This document shows, in pieces, positions 24,142 through 35,242 of a stretch of 64,000 nt of DNA. Both the position numbers and the translations under genes were made by a program. The DNA is from Micropterus salmoides. Its lineage: Eukaryota; Chordata; Actinopteri; Centrarchiformes; Centrarchidae. Positions within the stretch are counted from its first letter, which is position 1. The number at the start of each line of letters is the position of its first letter. The stretch covers positions 35,985,942 to 36,049,941 of the forward strand of contig NW_024042261.1 in NCBI RefSeq assembly GCF_014851395.1, read 5' to 3'. The notes beneath the pieces were generated by a model that saw nothing but the letters and a program-made list of their open reading frames with translations, had not been told where the DNA came from and ran no database searches.

Positions 24142-27100
24142 ATGGTTTTACTGAAAAGCCTCCGTCCTCCCACCGATGGCGTGCGGCACGAGCAAGCCGA
24201 GACCACGGCCGTGATGGACGGCCAGAAGCTGGGCTGCGGCACGCTGTACGTGGCCGAAACGTAAGTGACTCACGTGGCGCTCTGTTTTTCTCTTTAAACC
24301 ACCAGTTTCGGGGTTAGTGTTACCAGTTATGTGTTATCAGTGCTTTAAATAGCTTTTATGTTGAATTATACTGCAGCAAATAAAGAATAATTACAAATTC
24401 ACACTTCACAACACCTCCAATCCTCGTGCTAAACACTTCCGGAGTAGGCTCTTTCAAAATAATTGATTTGGTGTTCGTGTAGAGGTAGTCAGGTAGAGCT
24501 GACACGATTTATCAATTATTATTGTAGTCAGTTGTAAGAAAATTCATCTGCAACACTTCATTCATTCATTACATTGTTTATTTGTTGTTTATCAGGAAAA
24601 AAAATGCGTTTGCTAGTTACAACTTCTCAAATCTGAGGATTTATGTGACAGTAAACTGAATGACTGAGGATTTCACTTTGGAAATTAATATTGGGAGTAT
24701 TCAGAGTTTTTATAGCTAAAAGAAGTAGTTGATTAATCTAATCAGTTGGTAAGGAATAGTTAGTTGCAGCCACACGATTAAGGCCTGGCAGCTAGAGCTG
24801 CAACAAATTGTTTGATTAATTGTCAAGTATTAAATTAATTACCAGCTATTTTGTTAATCGATTAATCGTTTTTCTGTAATTAAATAAAAACAACTGCAAA
24901 ATTCTATGATTCCAGCCTCTTAAATGTGAACATTTTCTGGTTTCTTTACTCCTCTGTCACAGTAAACTGAATAAATTTGGGTTTCGGACAAAACATTTGG
25001 AGACATTTTTCACTCATTTCTGGCTCAGAAATGAAAATGATCGAGAGATTAATCGATAATGAAAAAAATAGTTTGTTTGCAGCCCTACGATCAGAGACTT
25101 GTTGGAAGTATTGGCTCTCACTTGAGCACGTTCTGCTTAAAAACAATGACTGAACTGGTCTACTGTAATGCACTTTACATTGGTGTTAACCAAGCGTCTC
25201 TCTTACGCTTACAGTCAGTACAAAACTCGGCTTCTCGTCTGTGAACTGGAACTCGCGAGCATGAACACATTAGTGCTCCACCAGTCCTGGCCTCGCTCAA
25301 CTGGCTCCCGGTCAATTTTATAATACATTTTAAGATATTATCTTTTGTTTTTAAATCACTTAATGGGTCAGCTCCTCGCTCTATCTCAGACCTCTTACAA
25401 GTTTTACACCCCCTCAAGGTCACTAAGGTCCACTGATCAACTCCGGCTGGTCGTTCCTTAAACCAGGTTAAAAACCAGGGGCAACTGCGCTTTTTCAGCA
25501 GCAGCCCCTAAACTATGGAATGAGCTACCTGCACAGGTAAAAATGGCCCCGACCCTCGAAACTTTTAAATCCTGTCTGAAAACTCACTTTTACTCTCTGG
25601 GTTTTTACCCAGCATGAGATCTGTTCTGTTTTTGCCCTCCGATTGTTTCTGAAACATTTGTTTGTGTGTTGTCTTTGTTTTTATGTGTTTTTATGTTTTA
25701 TTCCTTGTGCAGAACTTTGTAAACCTTTTTGATTTTTAAATGTGCTATATAAATAAAATGGATTGAACTTATTCCATATTCCACATTCATGAAAACTTAT
25801 TTCTGCATGCCTGAAAAAAGTACTGAAATAATGTGACACTAAAGTTTTGTGCGTGTTTTCTTTTCCTCAGGCGCCTGCTGTGGTTCGATGGCTCGGGGAT
25901 GGGTTTCTCTCTGGAGTATCCCACCATCGGCCTCCACGCCATCTCCAGAGACGTCAGCGCTTACCCACAGGAACACCTGTACGTCATGGTCAACGGCAAA
26001 CTCGAGGGTGAGAGTGACGAAGTGAATGTAATATTTGTTTTAAAGGGTCAATCGATCAGTTTTTACCGTAGATACAAAAATGCTTGATGTCTGTCAGCAA
26101 ACAAAGGAAAGTTTGTTTGAAGCCAAAATCTGCCGCTTACTGTTAAATACATGTTCATTTTAGTCTTTGGTGTCAAGAAAATCTTGTAGAAAAATATTTA
26201 CCTGTATATTTGACTTCTGATACCTTTTACATGTTCACAAGACACTTCTTGTGAGGTGAACGTGTTCACATGAGATATCAAAATTATAAAAAATATAATA
26301 ATTTTTATTGATACTTGGGCTGAACGATTTGGGGGGAAAAATCTAATTAAGATTTTCCCGCCAGATATTGCGATTACAATTAGATTTGTGATTGTTTCTT
26401 TTTTGTTTGTTTTTTTTAAATTGAAGTTTTGCTAAAGTTTAATATTCAGTGCCAGTCTATTTATGACGGAAGCAGCACAGAGCAGATGAACCTGGCAGGA
26501 AGTCAGACACAGAACGGCATGGAGAATCCAGTCGATTTTCAAAATAAAACACCCTTTGAAGACTTCCAATCTTACATCAAAAATAAACACAGTTAAAACA
26601 GACAAAAAAGAAACAATTTAACTATGTAGCCTACTTAACCATAGTAGAAGCACAAAAACCATTGACAACTGAACAAATAAGCAAAATCTGAGCAAGTCAG
26701 CAAAATCTGACAGGCAAAACGCTCTTATTCTGAAATGATCCTTGTGAACGGGCTTGCACAGAGCTGTTATCCGTAGTTGAAGCTCACAATGTGTAGGCTA
26801 AACGCTCCTCTGCTGAGACACTTAAGTGTGAGTTGACGCCGGCTGGCAACAAACGTTTTCCTCCAGTTTCGTTTGTTGTTGTAAAATGTACACGCCCTGT
26901 GCCTGCTGTGATTGGCGCTTGTGATTGGCGAGCAGATCTGTCGCACAAGGATGACAACGGCATGAATCTGTAACTACATGACTGTTTAAAACGGGTCAGA
27001 TGCGCTGGATAATTAACCTACATTTTAATCGGCGTCTTCACGATTAGCAAACCGGGTTCGTTCAAATCTCAATTTGAAAACGATTAATCATTCAGCCCTA

Positions 27101-30100
27101 ATTGAGACTGCGTAACGATCCGATTCTTTACCGATACCACTATCGATACTTTACTAGTATTTGGTGACGATTATTAAGACCAGACCCGATTGGCATGAGG
27201 TAGTTCTGCACGGCGTGAGGAAAATATTCAATGTGCCATAACATTGTTATATTGAGATGACATAACACTTGCAATAAATAAACTATATTCAAGTGTGCAT
27301 ATTAGCTGCCTGGTTATTATTAAATTATTTATAGGAACAGCAAAGTCACTATATATAAAGTCTATCTGACATCACAATAGTGAGTGATGTTTAAAAAACT
27401 CAGAGGCTGCAGCCTGATGATAAACAGTCCCGGGCCCGTTTAATACTGCGTTTCGGTGCCATTATTAGAAACATTAGCTTTCTTATCCATCGTGTTTCTA
27501 GTTAAATCCGATTTGACGCTCGAGACATAACTTTACTTTACAGGACCCGCCAGTCGATAGCGGTATCAATAAGCTCGAACCTTACTGATTTTCGGGTTCT
27601 AGATCCCCATCCCTACTGAAAACCGTATATATATTCTGTATGTGACGCACTGGACGCTGTTACAAGAACATTTACACCTGTATGAGTTTCTAACTTTATG
27701 TGCATCACTCGTATGTTGTCGCCTTTCATTCCCACAGATGAGAATGAAGCAGAAATGGCAGAGAAAGCAGCCGATGGTGAAGACGATGACGACGACAGCA
27801 GCAGCAGCAGCAGCGGCGGCGGTGCTGGCGGTGATGATGATGACGAAGGAGTGATCACAGAGATTCGATTTGTGCCCAGCGACAAGGCGGCACGTAAGTG
27901 AGCACTCAGAGAGAGAGGAGTGTATGGGGGTGCATTTTTTACAAGTGTTGAGCGTAAAGACATTCATAATATCAGAGAAATATAGCTGCGGCTGGATTGG
28001 CCGCAGTTTCAGTAAGTCTGGTGATATTCTATATTTATTCTTACTGTCAAACAAATCTCATGAATGTATCTACTAGCACAGACTTCATTTATTCATTCAG
28101 AGCTGAGTCCACACGTGGGGGATTCAGCAGCATCGTAGTAAAAACAAAATAAAGTTAGGTTAAATATAACTTTTTAGGAAATTAGTTAGAAGCAAATGTA
28201 TGTTAACACAGGAAATTTAACAGAGTTTGAGTTTTCATTGGTAATTAGATACTTGAAATGACCGTGTGTGTGTTTTTATATGCAGTGGAGTCCATGTTCT
28301 CTGCGATGTGCGAGTGCCAGGCGCTGCACCCCGACCCAGAGGACTCGGACTCGGACAACGACTTCGAGGGAGAAGAGTACGACGTGGAGGAGGCCGGTGA
28401 GGAAAAACTCATAAAGATACACACAGAAACATCCGTACAAGTACTTTAATCAGTAAAACAAGCATCCGTGCAGAGGAAAGGAAAATAAAACTACAAACCT
28501 CCCTGTTATTTCCTTGATATTTCTGCTGAAGCCATATGAACACAAGTGAATATGTTTACGCCGAATGTGCATCCGACTCGGTTTCAGCGTCTGTTCTTCA
28601 GCAGCCACATTAATAAAATAGCTTATAGTTGTTTGAAAACATTGTTTGTGTTTTTACAAGCATAAATACTCGTCGTTTGCAGCTCATTTAGATGGTAACG
28701 TCCTCGTTTTACTTCTAAAGGTGCTTTCAAACCAAAAGCAAAGCGAGCGTTCCGGGCGGTGAGTTTACATACAAAGTCAATGCAAAGACGCGCAGAGCCG
28801 CAATTTCCTGTCGGGCGGTAGCGGCGAAGCGAAGGCAACGCAAAGGAATTCGCATGACGCTGAGTCGCGATATAGCCTATCAGCGTTGAGATTGTCCCTA
28901 CGTCACCGACTGCTTCAGAGCGTTGTGTGGAGAGGGCCGGGCAGAGCGGGCGATTGAAAATCTGCTGGCCGGCTGAGAGCTGCTAAACTTGGGGGAGAGG
29001 AGCAGGGAGCAGCGCTCCAGCTTTCGGACAAATAAACACCCGTAGTCGGTCTGGATTATGCTCTGACAACTACGCCGTTTGCTCGCGGGAGGAGCTCGGA
29101 GTAAACTCCTTTTATATAATTGGCTTTTTACTTTAGTTTATGAGATTACAACGTTGATTTATCTTCACTCGAGCTTCTCAGCAGCTAGCTTCCGTGCACA
29201 TCCGGTTCCAGTGTTGTTAGCGTCGTTAGCTCTGTCGGACTACGACTTCATATTTGTATAAAAACCGGACAAAACTGGACATTACTGGGAGAAAAGAAAG
29301 CGAGGAGGTTGAACTACCTGGTGAGTTCAGAATATGTGTAATATAACTTTATTCCATCGTTGTACTTTACTGTGACCAAGTTAGCATAGACCTGATCAAT
29401 CCGAACTCCATTCAGAAAACAAACATTTTAGAAGTTGTTGTCCTGCTGTCTTGCTGACGGACCTGACAAAGCATGAATTCACATGTTTAACAAATCTGCA
29501 TCATATTATATTTATTTCGGCATCAGTTTGATCCGTTTATTGCTATTTAATCACAGCAAAATGTTTACTTTGGGTTCATACAGCTGTCGTAGTGGCGAGT
29601 TGTGTTTATTCGCGTTGTGTGTGAACACTCAGCATTTGTCCAGCAATAAACCCCCTGTGAGGAGAGCATTGGCTGGATTAAATTCGCGTTTGGTCTGAAT
29701 GCCGCATAACCCTGTGTCATAACTCATTTTAAATCTCACTATAGGCAACACAAAGCACTGCTGCTGTCACTAACCTGTATTTGTTCATGATCAGATTTTA
29801 TCCTCGTTCAGTTGTCTGACAACAGAAACAGAAAAATATGTAAATGAGAAGAAATGCATCATGAATTCGGCTGCATAAAAACACAGCAACTGTGATCGCA
29901 GAGCAGGAGGAGACTGAGCTGAGGTTTAACTGCCGCCTCATACAAACATGCAAAATAGTTTTGCTACATATGTGTGAAGCTAAAGCAGAGACTAATTAAA
30001 TTCATCACTAAAAAAATATTTTAAGTCATTTAAAAATAAACACAGGCATCTACTATAAATTCATATATTACATATTGTTGCTGGTAAGAACTCCAGTTGT

Positions 30101-32620
30101 AATTAGTTTTACCATAATGGAAGGATTTTATCGACTCGTTTGGGTTCAGAAACTTCTCAAGACCCCATCAGAAGTCAGAACTGCAGTTTTGTGCTGACAG
30201 TATAATTTAACGTGAAAAGGAAATGTTGACTCTCATTTCTGTTCTCCGTCTGTCTCTGTTTGTCCGTCTCTCCCTGGCTGTCTGGACTCTTTGGTTGCAG
30301 AAGCAGGTAAGACTTCCAGCATTCACTCACAACTAAACTCTTCTTCTGTTGAACATCTGTTGGACAATAACACATTCACATTTAGTATAAATACACATAA
30401 TATTTTGTTTACCTGATGGATCTCGGTGGTGAAGCGTCGCAGGTGGTTCATGATATCAGTTGCTGAGATGGGAGATTGAGAGTTTGTCCTTTTTTATGCC
30501 TTTTAAATACATTTTCTTTTTAATTCCTGTTCACAGAAAGTTCTTGTTACGTTCTTTTGCTTTAGGTCGCTGAGTTAATGTTGTGGTTAAGCTGCTTTGT
30601 CTGTTGCAAAGTCCCAAATGTCGTTGCTAATGATAATAGCAAAAGTTTGTACTTTTGTTTGGCTTGTTTTGCCTTTTGTTTTATTAATGCTGTGTGATTT
30701 TACGTTTGTTGTTGTTTATTGTATTGCTAATGGGGATCAGAATTAAGAATATTGCTGTATTTAACATTTATAAGTGGTATATAAACATTTAATCAGTGCG
30801 TTATGACACGCTTCAAGAGGGATCATGTAGTAATGCAAGTAGATATAATAAGTAATGTATTTGTCAATAACCATCTCCTGTAGGCATCTTTAACTGGGGG
30901 CTTCTGTATAAACAGATAATGACAATATATTAAAACAGTTTTACTACTATAAAATGTGCTCATAGCTGTGTACAACTATATTAAATGTTAATATACGTCT
31001 CATAATATCACATTGCTGCTGTTGTAGTCACCGTCTCTCTCCTCCTCCGCCCAGAGCACGGTCACGCTGACATCCCGAGCTTCTACACCTGCGATGAGGG
31101 TCTGTCGGCGCTCACGCAGGAGGGCCAGGCCACGCTGGAGAGGCTGGAGGGGATGTTGGCCCAGTCAGTCGCTCAGCAGTACCACATGGCCGGGGTCCGA
31201 ACCGAAGAACCAAACGCACAATTTGAAGGTTTGAGTCAAACACACACAGCAGCCTGTTTTTTTTCTTTTCTTTAATAATTTATTTATAACTCTTTGTATA
31301 TAAAATTAAATTATAGATCAGGAATTCCCACTCGACAGACTTTCCTTCCATGTATCTGAAATATTTATCCCCAGTTCTTTACTTCAAGTTTTTCTCATAT
31401 CTACAGCTGAATATTGAATGTGTTCATGAAAAAGAAATGCCTGGAATTAGGTGACATTTATAAAATATCAAAGAGCAGATGTAGAACAGAAAGACTTTCA
31501 ATATAATCTGAAAATAACAGAAAATGTTACTTAATAATTAGTTAATAAATGTTTCAGTAGTTGCATATAATTGTCCTTAAGCTGATTAAATGATGCACAT
31601 TTTCCATCAAAAATGAATGACTATGGCAAATTGATGAAAACTCTGTAACAGTTGATAATCTGAGGACATTTCTAACTTGTTTTAGGACAATGAAACTATA
31701 ACTTATCATTGCGTTTACTTAGTTTTGGGCTTTAGTTTACTGGCCAGTAAACACCGAAGGGTACGGCTCAACTTGCTTGGAACAGTTTTTTTTTTTCTTT
31801 TCTCAAAAGTAGTGGATAGTACCTGGTACTTTTTTGTTTTTACCTCGACTGAAGTTCCAGGCGAGCAGAGTTGATACTGAAAGAGAGAATTTTCACTGGA
31901 ATCAACACTTATGCAACACAGGACATCCGGCACAAACCCTTCATTTTTTAAATAACCAACCTACCATCAATAGTGATCTAAAAAAAACAAACAAAAAAAA
32001 CAGATTTTATGAAATGGCAGCCCGCAAAACCATTCCATGATTAATTGACTACGTCTAGATGTTGCTCTCTTTGGTTGCCGAAAGGGGTGGGCTATTCAAG
32101 GGGTGTGACCCATCCATGTGTCCCTGAGGCGTGCAACCTCTGACACATTGTAAGTCGCTTTGGATAAAAGCGTCTAATGTAGGGAAATTTTTATGTCCCC
32201 ATATAAATGATAAAATTATAGGATCTGAAGTTTAAAAAGGGGGGAACGATCTTGGGTTTATTTAAAAAATGGAGAGAGGGAGCAATTTCCACACTTTCAA
32301 TACTTTTAATTCTGTGACAAATTTAGCTTGAATGTAAGATTTTGATCCTTCTGGTTCATGTTGAATTGGGACTGGGAATAACCTCTTACTGTAAGTAACA
32401 TAGTTACAGAGAGAGAGACAGGAATGTGGATAAATATACTATATCTGATGCTTATTTGGATAAATAATATAAACAATTTGACAAGATTTTGTTTATGGAA
32501 TGCTGTGATTGATATTTGTTCTGAGTGTATTTTTTGTTGTTGTTAATAGATGGTATGGAGGTAGATGGAGCAGCAATGGAGGCCGGTCAGTTTGAGGATG
32601 CAGACGTTGAGCACTGGTAA
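24142..32620 (+). CDS. clns1a: Methylosome subunit pICln (chloride channel nucleotide-sensitive 1A)
   Basis: pICln binds Sm proteins in the cytosol, presents them to PRMT5/WDR77 and holds them in the 6S complex during snRNP assembly. Six coding exons: 24142-24260, 25871-26007, 27738-27893, 28286-28396, 31055-31228 and 32550-32620. All have GT-AG borders and phases that join to a 255-residue frame; human pICln is 237. Residues 1 to about 135 form the PH-like Sm-mimic domain (LWFDGSGMGFSLEYPTIGLHA, ITEIRFVPSD), interrupted by an acidic Asp/Ser/Gly-rich loop at about 100-122. A second acidic stretch (PEDSDSDNDFEGEEYDVEEA) follows the helix ESMFSAMCECQALHP. The end is FYTCDEGLSALTQEGQATLE, MAGVRTEE and QFEDADVEHW. 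The start gives the conserved N-terminus MVLLKSL. Introns carry many transposons. It is tail to tail with aqp11, as in human. Confidence 0.95.
24494..24773. mobile_element. Degenerate hAT-like MITE in clns1a intron 1
   Basis: The left end TAGAGCTGACACGATTTATC pairs loosely with the right end TAGTTGCAGCCA. The interior is AATTATT/GATTAATC-rich. It resembles the abundant fish AGGGCTGCAAC family. No target duplication could be confirmed. Confidence 0.5.
24793..25087. mobile_element. hAT-like MITE of the TAGAGCTGCAAC family in clns1a intron 1
   Basis: The left end TAGAGCTGCAACAAATTG pairs with the right end TTTGTTTGCAGCCCTA. Inside each end lies an ATTAATCGATTA-type sequence. It is adjacent to a similar copy just upstream and to a LINE tail just downstream. 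Confidence 0.6.
25088..25768 (+). mobile_element. 5'-truncated LINE, 3' end of reverse transcriptase ORF2, broken
   Basis: The plus strand encodes the characteristic C-terminal end of a fish CR1/L2/Rex1-type ORF2: YCNALYIGVNQASLLRLQSV, then APPVLASLNWLPV, SLNGSAPRSISDLL, AAPKLWNELPAQVK and FKSCLKTHFYSLGF. It has at least two stop codons (near 25242 and 25434). The 3' end reads GCTATATAAATAAAATGGATT, the usual tail of this group. The reverse transcriptase catalytic core is missing, so it is a dead 5'-truncated copy inside clns1a intron 1. Confidence 0.8.
26315..27100. mobile_element. Non-autonomous hAT-like element in clns1a intron 2
   Basis: The left end TTGGGCTGAACGATTT mirrors the right end AATCATTCAGCCCTA. 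Flanks ATTGATAC (26307-26314) and ATTGAGAC (27101-27108) agree at seven of eight bases. The 786-bp interior has no transposase frame. Confidence 0.75.
27109..27612. repeat. Second degenerate DNA-transposon-like repeat in clns1a intron 2
   Basis: The stretch holds GATACCACTATCGATACTTT near the left and GATAGCGGTATCAATAAGCT, then TTCTAGATCCCCATCCCTAC at the right. These are motifs of an abundant fish repeat with CAGTAGGGATGGGGATC-type ends. The left boundary is uncertain. Confidence 0.45.
28719..29705. mobile_element. MITE-like element, about 1 kb, in clns1a intron 4
   Basis: The left end AAAGGTGCTTTCAAACCAAA and the reverse complement of the right end (TGCGGCATTCAGACCAAACGC) form imperfect inverted repeats. 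Local GC rises inside it (28730-29330), unlike the AT-rich intron around it. No transposase is visible. Confidence 0.55.
31733..32090. repeat. Dispersed repeat, probably MITE-derived, in clns1a intron 5
   Basis: Contains TTTACTGGCCAGTAAACACC, a near-palindrome, then TGGATAGTACCTGGTACTTT and CTCGACTGAAGTTCCAGGCG. These resemble a common fish repeat built on GGTACC-type motifs. Boundaries are approximate. Confidence 0.4.
32091..32182 (+). repeat. SINE body and tail fragment
   Basis: CCATCCATGTGTCCCTGAGG, then CGTGCAACCTCTGACACATT and GTAAGTCGCTTTGGATAAAA. This is the same family as the split SINE at 12482-16010, here without the tRNA-like head, and it serves as the uninterrupted reference for that copy. 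Confidence 0.65.
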
Positions 32621-33270
32621 CAATGAAACTTCACGTTAAATAAAATATTTTATAAAAAGCAGCACAACACAATACTAATAAACTCAATCTGATTGTGACG
32701 GATTGTTCTCTGCTGTGTGCTGTCTGTCTCGTTCATGTGTTATCTGACTGTTTCTGTAGATTGATGTCATCTCAGCGGCCAATCTAAGCACCAGTGTTGC
32801 ATCATGGGATTGGAGAAGAGGACAGCGACACTTCTTTTAAGGCTATCAGCTCTTTCTTGTACTCTCTTCCTGTGCCAGGCACTTCTGTTCTCGCTGTCAA
32901 ACAAACCTTTTGCCCATGTACTTAAAAGTCCCTGCAGTCTTTTGTAGCTTCCTACATATTTGCTCTTATGTGTTGCTTTGGCGTTCTCATGTTGCATTGT
33001 GGTGTTGGTTTTCTGCTCATCCTCCTGTCTCCTCCATATAATATTAAACTTTATTTTTTATTATATGAACAAAGTGTGCTGTTCTGCACTTCTGTGATGC
33101 AACCAGCTACTGTAGACTATTGTGATGCATCCCCACATTGCCCTTATGCTATTCCTGGCCGTAAAAACAAAACATAGAGTTTCTGTTTTGTACCTAATGA
33201 CCAATTTAATATCCGACTGTCTGTCAAGAAGAGTTAATTTCTTTGTATGAAATTGTCAATAAATTCATAG
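32621..33270 (+). other. clns1a: 3' end of clns1a: optional last intron, 3' UTR exon and poly-A signal
   Basis: A donor-like GTAACA starts at 32616, inside the last codons. An acceptor (GTTTCTGTAG) ends at 32759. Splicing here would place the 3' UTR at 32760 onwards. AATAAA lies at 33258-33263, and an earlier one near 32639 could serve an unspliced form. Confidence 0.6.
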
Positions 33271-33454
33271 TTTTTGTATGAGTATTTTGCTTGATTTATT
33301 ATCGTTCAACCGAGATTTAAAAGCTTCACTAAACAAACCTACAGAGAATTATTACTAACTCAGCTCCACTTTTTAGCCTCGTTTATGTCTTGGTTTTATT
33401 TGTCTTTCCAGCAGCAGGTTTTTTTTTTTAAATCAACCAACCTCTGGTAAACCC

Positions 33455-33560
33455 ACTGCACTCTTCCTGCGCAGTCGGAGACTAACTGGTGAGAAAGTGA
33501 AGTTTGTGGAGCCCAAACCAGAGCTAAAAGTAGTGAATATTGGACTTAAATTCATGAGGT
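33455..33560. repeat. Dispersed teleost repeat fragment
   Basis: Contains AACCAGAGCTAAAAGTAGTG and AATATTGGACTTAAATTCAT, strings I recognise as a recurring element in perciform DNA. It is open for about 28 codons in one frame but looks repeat-derived rather than genic. Confidence 0.4.
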
Positions 33561-35242
33561 GAACACACAATGATAATGTTGATGTTGAACTGTTTGTTAG
33601 ATGTGTAAATGGGCAACTTTTTTAATATGTTCACCATAACAAGCATACACGGTGATGATATATCCGCTTCCTGTTTTAAAATAAGTTACTGTAGCTTTAA
33701 TATAAATCAAAAATATCTTTAGTAGACGGCAGCAGCAGATGAACCACTGGCAGAACAAGACAAATGCAAGTTTTGTATTTGAGCTTTCACACTGAGGGTT
33801 ACAATATGTACTTCAGGGTTTGTGTGAGCAGATTGTCTATGGTTTTAAAACTGTGATTAGGTTAATAGAGGTACAATAATCATAATGCAGGTCTGACTGT
33901 ATCTGTCAGCTGCACAATTAGTTATTTTGCCAGATGTGACTGACATAATGTTGATGGTTTAAGGAGCAAAATTATTGAAAACATTGTCTCAAACATCTTA
34001 AATATTTCAATATGGGGCAACTGTGCAAATTAATCTTTTAGTAAGTTTGATCTTTTTTTATTGATTAATTTGTCAATAAAATTAATTATGTTTTATAATT
34101 AAATGATAAATTGTTTTTTATGAAAACAATAAAAATAGTCCATCACAACTTCCCAAAGGCCAACACCCAAAAAATTTACTTAATCAAAATTGTTTTGTTG
34201 TCTTTCTGTTGATTGGCTAATCAAGTTTCAGTCCTACTGTGCACCATTTAGACATGAAAATAAACTTAAATATGTCAATTTAATAATGGGATCCGACAAA
34301 ACAGCAATTACACATTTTTATTTGCCTTTCCAGTTTTTACAGAGAATTCTAAGGCACCGGTTTAATCTGTGCTAACATTGACAAAGACCTTTGTACAGTA
34401 CATGCCTACGCTGTGCCTGACTCTTGTCACATTAAGTATAACATTTATAATATATATAATCTGTCTGTGAAGCACTTTGTTAAGAAAATGCTACACAAAT
34501 AAAGTTTATTGTCATTAGTATCACAGAACATCAAATCCTGAACTTTTCATTATAAATATTTCAGTTGATTCATTGATTAATAATAAATAAATTGTGCTAT
34601 TACACAAAAACAATACTTGGCTCAATGTATATTATTGCAACTACAATCTTGTTTCATTACCAGATATCAGGCTGTGTGGATCCTGTCTGATCCTGAAAAT
34701 CAAATTTGATTCCATATCTGCCTAAAACTCATGCAAGTACAAGGCAAACTTTCTTTTGTTAGTTATAAATGTTAATATTCCAGTGACATTTTCTGAACAG
34801 TTATAGAGGTGATCCAAAAAAAATCGTTTGAAGCGTTTACAGGTTTTGAATCGGAATCGGAGTGTAAATGTAAAAAAACTCATGCATAGACATTATTTTT
34901 TGTGTTTGACCAACCACCTCGTTAAGGAAAAAGCCAGTCAATTTGCATGCCCTGTCCCAGTTCTGTCTTAGACAAAAACATAACAAATTAGTGTCTTTAC
35001 TTTTCTGTTTAGCTTCTAAGATGTGCTCTTCAGGTGAAATCATCCAAAAGACTTATTGTCTGGATTATCACAGTCCATTGTGGAGGGGGAAAAAAGTTCA
35101 GGTTGAGGTCTTTATAAAAGAGCATGTCAGTGTTGTTCTTCTTTTTCTATCTGCTGACGACTGAAATCAGCAGCAGCTTAACAGTCTGTCAGAAACAAAA
35201 TCTCCACGTGTGCTCTGGGTTTGCACGGCCGCCCGGCAATGC
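33561..35242. other. Region between the clns1a and aqp11 3' ends
   Basis: Contains no supported gene. The aqp11 3' UTR should occupy its right part on the minus strand, but I could not choose its poly-A site. Confidence 0.5.

Noticed and set aside
27613..28054. Minus-strand frames of 116-151 codons with Ser/Ala/Val runs
   Set aside because: They are antisense readings of the clns1a acidic Asp/Ser/Gly exon.
33474..33562. Short exon reading RRLTGEKVKFVEPKPELK
   Set aside because: The underlying DNA matches a dispersed fish repeat and the frame ends at once; no gene context.
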